Below are positions 39,725 through 47,075 of a DNA stretch of 61,198 nucleotides, piece by piece (position 1 is the stretch's first letter; each line of letters starts with the position of its first letter). Location of the stretch: assembly GCA_016296415.1 (NCBI GenBank), contig JAEDJH010000001.1:1-61198 (forward strand), written 5' to 3'. The notes beneath the pieces were generated by a model, which was not told where the DNA came from, searched no databases, and saw nothing but the letters and a program-made list of their open reading frames with translations. Position numbers and translations under genes: made by a program. Origin of the DNA: Clostridia bacterium (GTDB taxonomy: Bacteria; Bacillota; Clostridia; Christensenellales; CAG-138).

Positions 39725-40993
39725 TTACAAATTAGTATATAAACCGCTTCGCTCGCCGAGAACAACCGTCAATTCCATGACTTGATCGCCTCTTTGTACA
39801 CTTATTATAACCGAATCGCCGGCGTTGTATTCCAAAAGCGCGCTGTTAATTTCGGCTGTAGAATAGTAATTTACATTGTTTATCGTCAAAATTATGTCAT
39901 CAACGAGCAAGCCAGCCGCCTCCGCCGCACCGTTCGGCTCGATTTCGGTAATGCGTGCCCTATATTCGTATCCCGGGAAACCCCCGCCAAAGAAATAGTT
40001 GAACGGATTTTGATTATTTCCGTAGCTCAGCGCAACATCCTGCAACGTGGCGCCCAATGACGGTCTGCCCGTAACGTAGCCTTGGTTTATAAGGTCATTG
40101 ACTATATTTAAGGCAAAGCTTGACGGTATCGCAAAGCCAAGCCCCTCGATGTCGATTGCCATGCTCTTTGCGTTTACAACGCCTATCAGTTCGCCCTTCA
40201 TATTGAAAAGCCCTCCGCCGGAGTTCCCGGGGTTTATCGCCGCATTTGTCTGGATAAGGCTCATCCTATGACCGTCAATAATCACCTCTCTGTTAATACC
40301 GCTGATTATACCGTCCGTTACCGTGCTCATCAGCTCGCCCAAGGGGTTGCCGATAGCAATTACCGACTCCCCTACCCTCGAGTCATTCGAATCTCCGAAC
40401 GTAGCCGCAGTAAGCTCCTGTGCTTCGATTTTTACCACGGCAAGGTCGGTTTTCTCGTCAACCCCTACTAATGCGCCCTCATGAGGCTCATCGTTTCCGC
40501 TCAGATACACACTTATTTTTGAGCTGCCCTCGACAACATGGTAATTGGTTACGATATAGCCGTCGCTTGAAACGATCACACCGCTTCCCGAGCCGGTGTC
40601 GGTGACTATACCCACAACGGAGTCCTCGCATTTTTCCACGAGTTCCGCCATATCCGAATACACCGTGCTGTTGCTGCTTACCACTATCTCCGTCTTATAG
40701 CCGGCAGAAACCTCCTCACCCGACAAAACGCTTGCTGTTGGAGATGCGGATAGGGCGTTTCCATCTTTTGGAAGATTGCCGTCGGGTGCGATGGCGGCAG
40801 GAAGAAAGCATCCGATTATACCGCCCAAAAGCATTACCGCAACGGCAAGAATAACGACCGTCCCCACCCTCACGGTTTTATGGGACTTTCTCTCGGGCGA
40901 TTGTCCGTCAAAACCATATCCATCATGTGAAGTAGTCCCCTCACAATAATCGGCATTGTCGCTTCGTTCGCTTGTATTGTTTTCAAAAACCAT
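39725..40993 (-). CDS. htrA: HtrA/DegP-like serine protease with PDZ domain
   Basis: 422 residues. A cytoplasmic acidic tail (about 1-40), one membrane helix (about 43-66), a Ser/Thr-rich linker, the trypsin-like domain with catalytic H152 (TNYHVV), D183 (KTDLAVVK) and S258 (NPGNSGGGLF), and a C-terminal PDZ domain (about 325-415). It faces the outside and handles misfolded exported proteins. GAGGTG precedes the ATG. A 12-base palindrome TTGTTTAAACAA lies at 41046-41057, upstream of the likely promoter. Confidence 0.93.
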   Translation of the reverse strand: MVFENNTSERSDNADYCEGTTSHDGYGFDGQSPERKSHKTVRVGTVVILAVAVMLLGGIIGCFLPAAIAPDGNLPKDGNALSASPTASVLSGEEVSAGYKTEIVVSSNSTVYSDMAELVEKCEDSVVGIVTDTGSGSGVIVSSDGYIVTNYHVVEGSSKISVYLSGNDEPHEGALVGVDEKTDLAVVKIEAQELTAATFGDSNDSRVGESVIAIGNPLGELMSTVTDGIISGINREVIIDGHRMSLIQTNAAINPGNSGGGLFNMKGELIGVVNAKSMAIDIEGLGFAIPSSFALNIVNDLINQGYVTGRPSLGATLQDVALSYGNNQNPFNYFFGGGFPGYEYRARITEIEPNGAAEAAGLLVDDIILTINNVNYYSTAEINSALLEYNAGDSVIISVQRGDQVMELTVVLGERSGLYTNL

Positions 40994-41094
40994 AATGCAC
41001 CTCGCTATGGAATGATAATACGATTATAAAATATAATGTTGATATTTGTTTAAACAACTTGAGAATTTATATGTACAAAATTGCAAAATGCGTC

Positions 41095-41120
41095 AAAAAA
41101 GCCGCACCTTTCGGCACGGC
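41095..41120 (-). terminator. Intrinsic terminator of the rpsB-tsf operon
   Basis: On the minus strand GCCGTGCC, GAAA tetraloop, GGTGCGGC (41120-41101) with two wobble pairs, then TTTTTTG. Confidence 0.85.
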
Positions 41121-41140
41121 TAAGTGTTTATCGGTCAGGC

Positions 41141-42025
41141 TTATTTGCCCATCTGGCTCATAACTTCCTCAGCGAAGTTGTCCTCACGCTTCTGGAGACC
41201 CTCGCCCATCTCATAGCGGACGAAGCTCTTTACAACGAACATACCGTTAATCATCTGTGCAACGGTCTTATCCTGCTCCTTGACGAAGGGCTGCTCGAGG
41301 AGGCAAACTTCCTTGTAGTACTTCTCTATACGACCCTCGACCATCTTCTCGATGATGTTCATGGGTTTCGGCTTCGGCTCGTTGAGTGCCTGTGCCTTCA
41401 GGATTTCCTTTTCCTTCTCGATCTCGCTCTGATCGACGTCTTCCTTGCTTATGCAGGTGGGCTTTGCAGCAGCGATCTGCATTGCAACGTCGTGCATGAC
41501 AGCCTTATCCGCATTGCCTTCGACCTCGACGATAACGCCGATTTTGCCGCCCATGTGAACATAGGTGTCAACTGCGCCCTCGATGCGTACAAAGCGGCGG
41601 ATACTGATCTTCTCACCTATCTTGGCAACGGCTGCGTTGATGAGACCGCTGATAGTGGTGCTCTCATCGTCAACGAAGTTCTGCTCAAGCAGTTCTTCTA
41701 CGTTTGCGGGGTTTTTCTTTGCAATGTGCTTTGCAATGGTCTGAACGAGGTTTTTGAAATCGTCCGTCTTTGCAACGAAGTCGGTCTCGCAGTTTACCTC
41801 AACAAGAACGCCAACGCCGCAGGTCGGGCAAACGTAAGCATCAACGATACCTTCCGCTGCAATACGGGCTGCCTTCTTTGCGCTTGCTGCAAGGCTCTTC
41901 TCACGAAGATAATCCATCGCTTTATCCATATCGCCGTCGCACTGAAGGAGAGCCTTCTTGCAATCCATCATACCGGCGCCGCTCATCTCACGAAGATTCA
42001 TTACGTCTTTTGCAGTAAATGCCAT
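41141..42025 (-). CDS. tsf: Elongation factor Ts
   Basis: Nucleotide exchange factor for EF-Tu, 294 residues. It starts MAFTAKDVMNLREMSGAGMM, a UBA-like domain with the conserved LR-x-x-(S/T)-G-A-G-M-M-D-C-K-K motif. The EF-Tu-contact segment NCETDFVAKTDDF follows, then the helical insert and C-terminal dimerisation region (MVEGRIEKYYKEVCLLEQPFVK). TGGAGG lies before the ATG at 42025; the frame upstream of it covers the ribosome binding site. The second gene of the rpsB-tsf operon. Confidence 0.97.
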   Translation of the reverse strand: MAFTAKDVMNLREMSGAGMMDCKKALLQCDGDMDKAMDYLREKSLAASAKKAARIAAEGIVDAYVCPTCGVGVLVEVNCETDFVAKTDDFKNLVQTIAKHIAKKNPANVEELLEQNFVDDESTTISGLINAAVAKIGEKISIRRFVRIEGAVDTYVHMGGKIGVIVEVEGNADKAVMHDVAMQIAAAKPTCISKEDVDQSEIEKEKEILKAQALNEPKPKPMNIIEKMVEGRIEKYYKEVCLLEQPFVKEQDKTVAQMINGMFVVKSFVRYEMGEGLQKREDNFAEEVMSQMGK

Positions 42026-42054
42026 TGTTGTGACCTCCAAATATTTTAGTTTGA

Positions 42055-42789
42055 TTAAAACTCTTCGAGCTCGGTTTCTTCGGTGGCTGCTTCCGCTGCG
42101 TTCTGCTCGCCCTGCCTGCCCTCGATAACCGCATCTGCAATTTTGCCTGCGATGAGCTTAACTGCACGGATAGCATCATCGTTGCCGGGGATTACGTAGT
42201 CAACTTCATCGGGATCGCAGTTGGTGTCGACGATTGCAACAACGGGAATGTGAAGAGCGATGGCTTCGAGAACGGCAATGCGCTCTTTCCTGGGGTCTAC
42301 TACGAACATGGCTCCGGGAAGCTTCTTCATGTCCTTGATACCGCCGAGGTTCTTCTCAAGCTTTTCCTGCTCAGCCTTGAGCTTGATAACTTCCTTCTTG
42401 GGGAGAAGGTCGAAGTCGCCGTTTTCTTCCATCTGCTCGATCTTGCGAAGCTTTGCAATACGGGTCTGGATGGTCTTGAAGTTGGTAAGCATACCGCCGA
42501 GCCAACGCTGGTTTACATAGTACATACCGCAGCGGATCGCTTCAGACTCGATGGACTCCTGAGCCTGCTTCTTGGTGCCGACAAAAAGAATGGTTTCGTC
42601 GTTTGCGGCAAGCTGCTGAACGAAAGCATAAGCTTCGTCGATCTTCTTAACGGTTTTCTGAAGGTCGATGATGTAGATTCCGTTGCGCTCGGTGAAGATG
42701 TATTCCTTCATCTTCGGGTTCCAACGACGGGTCTGATGACCAAAGTGTACGCCTGCTTCGAGAAGCTGTTTCATAGAAATTACTGACAT
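42055..42789 (-). CDS. rpsB: 30S ribosomal protein S2
   Basis: 244 residues with the S2 signature: MKQLLEAGVHFGHQTRRWNPKM at the start, FVGTKKQAQESIESEA and YYVNQRWLGGMLTNFKT in the middle, and the VVDPRKERIAVLEAIALHIP region. The tail is acidic (EEFEL-like). The frame runs 71 codons further upstream without similarity; the ATG at 42789 has AAGGAGG nine bases upstream. Confidence 0.97.
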   Translation of the reverse strand: MSVISMKQLLEAGVHFGHQTRRWNPKMKEYIFTERNGIYIIDLQKTVKKIDEAYAFVQQLAANDETILFVGTKKQAQESIESEAIRCGMYYVNQRWLGGMLTNFKTIQTRIAKLRKIEQMEENGDFDLLPKKEVIKLKAEQEKLEKNLGGIKDMKKLPGAMFVVDPRKERIAVLEAIALHIPVVAIVDTNCDPDEVDYVIPGNDDAIRAVKLIAGKIADAVIEGRQGEQNAAEAATEETELEEF

Positions 42790-42920
42790 TATTATATCCT
42801 CCTTGTTTTTTCCACCCCATGCGTCGTCTTTACGGGAAACCCTTTGGGCAACGCCCCGCAAATCGGCATGAGTGCGTAATGTCACTTGTGGAGTATAGCA
42901 CAACAAAATCCTGTTTTCAA
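42790..42920 (-). promoter_or_regulatory. rpsB promoter and structured leader
   Basis: On the minus strand TTGAAA (42920-42915), a 17-base spacer and TATACT (42897-42892) form a strong promoter. The leader of about 95 bases is GC-rich and can fold (GGGCGTTGCCC, then GGGTTTCCC). S2 autoregulates its operon in many bacteria through a leader RNA; the fold here is a candidate but not matched to a known model. Confidence 0.6.
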
Positions 42921-43011
42921 GCATAAAATCAATATATTTCAGCGAAAACAAAGTTATTTTTGCGCCCCGAACACTCAAGGCCCGGAGCGCATCAAATTTC
43001 ATTTCCGAGGA

Positions 43012-44184
43012 TCATGCCCTGCCCAGCTCTATGACCTCGGTATCCTTTATCGCCTGTTCAATCATCTCCGTAAAGTCCACCGCGGTCTCACTCTTTCGTA
43101 TGTCCTCCACCTCGGGCTTTGTTACGGGATGCTGCGGCACGAAAACGGTACAGCAATCCTCATAAGGCATTATTGACGTTTCAAATGTGCCTATTCGCTT
43201 TGCTATGGCGGTAATTTCTTCCTTGTCAAATCCTATCAGGGGTCTGAACACGGGCATGGATACGGCATCGTCCGTAACGCACAGGCTTTGCAGAGTTTGG
43301 CTTGCCACCTGTCCGAGAGCCTCGCCGGTTATGAGTGCAAGCGAGCCGTCCGCCTTTGCAAGCCTTTCGGCTATTCGCATCATCAGCCGCCGCATTATTA
43401 TCGTGGTTTCCTTGGGAGGGCATTTTTCGTATATTGCAAGCTGAATATCCGTAAACGGAACAAGATGCAGCTTTATCTCACCCGAATGTGTAGAAAGTAT
43501 TCTCGCAAGCTCTATGACCTTATCCCTCGCCCTTTCGCTGGTATAAGGATAGCTGTAAAAATGCACCGCGGAAAGCTCAAGACCCCGCTTTGCCAGCATA
43601 TAGCCCGCAACGGGGCTGTCGATCCCGCCGGAGATAAGCAGTGTACCGCGACCCGCCGTTCCCGTCGGCATACCTCCCGCACCCATGAACTCCTCCGTGT
43701 AGAGCAATGCGTTTTCACGAACCTCCACGCAGATCTTCAGCTCAGGGTCGTGTACATCGACAGAAATGTTATCAAACTCATTCAGGAGGTATCCGCCAAG
43801 TTCACAGCATATTTCCATGGAGGTCATCGGAAATTTTTTGTCTGCACGCCTTGCAAAAACCTTGAATGTGTGCCGCTTGCCGTCCGAAAGCGCATCCTTC
43901 AGCAATTCCTTTGCGGTCGAACAAATGGTCTCCCAATCCTTTGCGACGGACACGGCGGGGCTTATCGAATGAATGCCGAACACCCTCTGAAGGCGCTCAA
44001 TAGCCGAGCTTTTCACATTCTCCGGTATGTTCCACGCATAAATACGCCCCTGCGCATAAATTATCCTGGCTCCGGTTTCACGAAGCGCAAATTTGATACG
44101 TTCCACAAGCTTTCTCTCAAAATACGGACGATTAAGTCCCTTCAGGTGAATTTCGCCGTATCTTACAAGCAGCACATTCTCCAT
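43012..44184 (-). CDS. thiI: tRNA 4-thiouridine synthetase ThiI
   Basis: 390 residues: N-terminal ferredoxin-like and THUMP domains (about 1-165) for tRNA binding, then a PP-loop ATPase with SGGIDS (185-190) and RLMMRIAERLA. There is no C-terminal rhodanese domain, as in Bacillus ThiI, which gets sulfur directly from a dedicated cysteine desulfurase. Such a gene lies 19 bases upstream here, a matched pair for s4U8 formation. It may also serve thiazole synthesis. Confidence 0.95.
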   Translation of the reverse strand: MENVLLVRYGEIHLKGLNRPYFERKLVERIKFALRETGARIIYAQGRIYAWNIPENVKSSAIERLQRVFGIHSISPAVSVAKDWETICSTAKELLKDALSDGKRHTFKVFARRADKKFPMTSMEICCELGGYLLNEFDNISVDVHDPELKICVEVRENALLYTEEFMGAGGMPTGTAGRGTLLISGGIDSPVAGYMLAKRGLELSAVHFYSYPYTSERARDKVIELARILSTHSGEIKLHLVPFTDIQLAIYEKCPPKETTIIMRRLMMRIAERLAKADGSLALITGEALGQVASQTLQSLCVTDDAVSMPVFRPLIGFDKEEITAIAKRIGTFETSIMPYEDCCTVFVPQHPVTKPEVEDIRKSETAVDFTEMIEQAIKDTEVIELGRA

Positions 44185-44203
44185 TGAATTTCTCCTTTAG
44201 CAG

Positions 44204-45346
44204 TTATCTTCTTTTGTATTTTCTCAAAAATGCGGCGGTCTCCGCAATTATCTCGGACGCCGTATCTATCTCGGCAAGCGTGTTCATCGGGGAAAAGCTG
44301 AACCGTATCGCCCCCTCAAGCCTTTCGCCGGTTATACCCATCGAGCCGAGTATCCTGTTTTTGCCCTTTTTATGCGATGAGCACGCTGAACCCGTCGAAA
44401 CAAGCACTCCCTTTGCTTCGAGCGCATGGAGCATCACCTCGCCTCTCACTCCAAGGAACGAAAGGTTCAGTATATGCGGCGCACCTGCGTCAACCGACGG
44501 CCCGTTAAGCATGACGTCGCCCTGCTTCATCATATTATCATAAAGCCGCTGTTTGCACAAAACCATTTGCTTTCTGTACGCCTGCTCATTTGCAAGGTAT
44601 GTCGTTATTGCGGCATCCATGCCCATTATTCCCGGAACGTTTAGCGTGCCCGAACGCAGACCCGACTCCTGTCCTCCGCCCGTTTGTCCTCCGCCAAAGC
44701 GCACGCCGTTTCCCACATAAAGGGCACCTACCCCTTTCGGTGCATGAAACTTGTGTCCGCTTATGGAATACATATCGCATTGTCCCATATTAACGGGCAC
44801 CTTTAAAAATCCCTGCACCCCGTCAACGTGTAACACGGCATTAGGAGCAAGCTTCTTTATCATACTGCGAATCGCAGGCAGGTCGTTCACGGCGCCAGTT
44901 TCGTTGTTCACCTGCATTATGCTTACAAAATCCGTATCCGCCGTCAGGCAGCCTCCGAATGCGCCCAAATCGACTTTACCCGTTTCGTCAACGCCAACGG
45001 TCACGACCTCATACCCCTTGGCGGAAAGCGCCTGCGCGGTTTCATAAACCGAAGGATGTTCAACGCTGCTGACAATTATTCTGCCCTTCCCCCGCTTTTT
45101 TGAAAGGCATCCGCTTATTGCCATGTTGTTGCTTTCCGTTGCGCCGGAAGTATAAATAACGTTGCCGGAAGCCGCACCCAATGCCCCGCATAATCTGCGT
45201 CTTGCCTCGTTTACCGATTTTTCAGCCGACACCGCAGGCGAGTATGCACTCGAGGGATTGAAATACACCTCGGTCATATACTTCCTTGCGGCATTGGCCG
45301 CCGTATCAAAAGTGCGTGTTGTAGCACTGTTGTCCAAATATATCAC
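44204..45346 (-). CDS. Cysteine desulfurase (NifS/NifZ-like), partner of ThiI
   Basis: PLP enzyme of 380 residues that removes sulfur from cysteine as a persulfide. K199 (SISGHKFHAPKG) binds PLP and C322 (VSTGSACSSHKK) carries the persulfide. The N-terminal YLDNSATT and TSGATESNNMAI motifs are standard. The start is a GTG with GAGGTG five to six bases upstream. The neighbouring thiI argues for a NifZ role in tRNA thiolation rather than general Fe-S assembly. No iscU or sufU is beside it. Confidence 0.93.
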   Translation of the reverse strand: MIYLDNSATTRTFDTAANAARKYMTEVYFNPSSAYSPAVSAEKSVNEARRRLCGALGAASGNVIYTSGATESNNMAISGCLSKKRGKGRIIVSSVEHPSVYETAQALSAKGYEVVTVGVDETGKVDLGAFGGCLTADTDFVSIMQVNNETGAVNDLPAIRSMIKKLAPNAVLHVDGVQGFLKVPVNMGQCDMYSISGHKFHAPKGVGALYVGNGVRFGGGQTGGGQESGLRSGTLNVPGIMGMDAAITTYLANEQAYRKQMVLCKQRLYDNMMKQGDVMLNGPSVDAGAPHILNLSFLGVRGEVMLHALEAKGVLVSTGSACSSHKKGKNRILGSMGITGERLEGAIRFSFSPMNTLAEIDTASEIIAETAAFLRKYKRR

Positions 45347-45508
45347 TTTTACACCTCATTTTTATTGATAATACGGAAAGATATTGTAAATCCTCCATAT
45401 TATACTATATGCACAGTCTCTTTTTCCGTCAGACAAAGACGTATCTATTATTTTAACATATTTTACTGATTTTTTGTCATTCATTTTTCACAAACTATAC
45501 CCAGGTTG

Positions 45509-45563
45509 TTATTATTATAATATTTACCGATTTTCCAAATGATGGTATAATATTATAAGTTTA
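45509..45563 (+). promoter_or_regulatory. Promoter of mcsA-mcsB-clpC
   Basis: TTTACC near 45523, a 17-base spacer and TATAAT near 45547 (within GATGGTATAATATT), then a GGAGG site. I see no CtsR direct repeat (GGTCAAA-type) around it. The divergent cysteine desulfurase gene has its own -10-like TATAAT near 45402 on the minus strand. Confidence 0.5.
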
Positions 45564-45586
45564 AATGTCTTATCGGAGGTATGAAT

Positions 45587-46048
45587 ATGCTTTGCGATTC
45601 ATGCAAACAAAACGAAGCGGTTATCCACAGAATAACCGTCATCAACGGGAAGCGCAGCGAACAGCACCTTTGTTCCTCGTGTGCAAAGGATCTGAGCGCC
45701 GTTGTATTTAAACTGCCCACACTTTCGGAGCTTGTGGGTCAAAGCATCGTACCGAAAAGCAATGCCGTTTGTGAATGCGGATGCACTTTGTCCGAGCTGC
45801 TGAAAACGGGGCTTGTGGGATGCGAAAAATGCTACTCGTCCATACGCCATGAGCTTTTGCCGGTGATCAAGGCCGCACAGGGCGGAAAGACCGAGCATAC
45901 CGGAAAGATACCACAGCTTTCAGACGACAGACTTCACAGGCTGCAGGCTTTAAGAAACGAGCTTGCTCAGGCAATAGATAAAGAGGAATATGAACGAGCC
46001 GCCGAGTTGAGAGATAAAATAAGGGCTTTCGACACCGAGAAGGCGTAA
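45587..46048 (+). CDS. mcsA: McsA, zinc-binding activator of the arginine kinase
   Basis: 153 residues. Two pairs of CxxC zinc motifs at the N-terminus (MLCDSCKQN, HLCSSCAKD) and two more further on (CECGCTLSEL, GCEKCYSSI), then a C-terminal UVR domain (LQALRNELAQAIDKEEYERAAELRDKIRAF). McsA binds and activates McsB and the ClpC system. GGAGG is seven bases before the ATG at 45587; another ATG at 45581 is too close to that site. Confidence 0.9.
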   Translation: MLCDSCKQNEAVIHRITVINGKRSEQHLCSSCAKDLSAVVFKLPTLSELVGQSIVPKSNAVCECGCTLSELLKTGLVGCEKCYSSIRHELLPVIKAAQGGKTEHTGKIPQLSDDRLHRLQALRNELAQAIDKEEYERAAELRDKIRAFDTEKA

Positions 46049-46069
46049 TAATTATGAGGCGAACCGAAA

Positions 46070-47053
46070 ATGGAAAATAACAAAGCAATAATTAACTGCA
46101 GCATCCGAATATCAAGAAATATTGCCAAAATGCCGTTCGTCCACAAGCAAAGCGACGAGGCTCGTTCGGAAACCGTGCAAAGGGTCGCCTCCGCATTGCC
46201 GGAGGGCGAATTTGAATTGATAATCGTAAATGACAAAAATAAGCTGAGAATAAGAAGCCTTATCGAGCACGGACTGTGCAGCAGCAACATGACCATGCTA
46301 AAGGGCGGCGCCGTTTTGCTTGCAAAAAATGAACGGGTTTGCATATCCGTAAACGATGTGGATCACATAAGGATACTTGCAAGATGCGGCGGAAGCGGCA
46401 TTGCCGAGGCATATGCCGAGGTCACCGAAATCGACAGCCTGCTCGAAAAGAAGCTCACCTTCTCCTTCGATCCACAGCTTGGTTATCTTTCGCCGAACCC
46501 TTCCTGCATAGGCACGGGTATGACAGCGTCGTTCGTACTGCATCTTGCTGGAATATCCATCGCAAAGCAGACCGATGCGTTTTTGCTGAACGCCGCAAAG
46601 CTCGGATGCCTCGTCCGCCCCGTTTACAGCGACAGCAACGGGCCAATCGGACAGTTTTATTCGCTTTCAAATCAGCATACTCTCGGCATGACCGAAAACG
46701 AAATAATCGGAAGAATGAGCGATATAGCCGCAAAGGTGTCCGAGCAGGAGATGCAGCTTCGCAGCGCAGCCTACGAAAGCAAAACCGACGCCATAACAGA
46801 CCTTGCCATGCGTTCCCTCGGGGTGTGCAAATATGCCTATAAGCTCTCCATGAAGGAGATGCTTCAGCATATTTCAAACATTCTGCTCGGTGAATCGCTC
46901 GGAATTTTGACAATTGACAATGAGCTTGCAAAGCGCATAATCACCGAATGCTCGCCCTGCACGATCGCACTTTGTGCGGAAAATATCGACTCGGCGGACG
47001 CTGAGAACAAGCACAGGGCCGAAAAGCTCAAATCATTGCTGCAGGCAATCTGA
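46070..47053 (+). CDS. mcsB: McsB-like protein arginine kinase, strongly diverged
   Basis: 327 residues of the phosphagen-kinase-like fold; McsB phosphorylates arginines to tag proteins for ClpCP. The overall pattern is kept: IRISRN, ISVNDVDHIRI, FSFDPQLGYLSPNPSCIGTG and FYSLSNQHTLG. Several active-site positions differ from the consensus I know: the NEEDH motif is NDVDH (95-99), the TSCPTNxGTG loop reads SPNPSCIGTG with the cysteine moved, and the EGSEAxGN glutamate region reads SDSNGPIGQ. It is also about 30 residues shorter. It may be a pseudokinase or bind another ligand. Located between mcsA and clpC. Confidence 0.85.
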   Translation: MENNKAIINCSIRISRNIAKMPFVHKQSDEARSETVQRVASALPEGEFELIIVNDKNKLRIRSLIEHGLCSSNMTMLKGGAVLLAKNERVCISVNDVDHIRILARCGGSGIAEAYAEVTEIDSLLEKKLTFSFDPQLGYLSPNPSCIGTGMTASFVLHLAGISIAKQTDAFLLNAAKLGCLVRPVYSDSNGPIGQFYSLSNQHTLGMTENEIIGRMSDIAAKVSEQEMQLRSAAYESKTDAITDLAMRSLGVCKYAYKLSMKEMLQHISNILLGESLGILTIDNELAKRIITECSPCTIALCAENIDSADAENKHRAEKLKSLLQAI

Positions 47054-47075
47054 CAAACTTTCACGGAGGAAATAA

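Noticed and set aside
41081..42049. 322-codon plus-strand frame opposite tsf
   Set aside because: Complete overlap with elongation factor Ts; repeated Leu/Asp content is an antisense artefact.
45347..45586. CtsR operator before mcsA
   Set aside because: No GGTCAAA-type direct repeat is present in the intergenic region.
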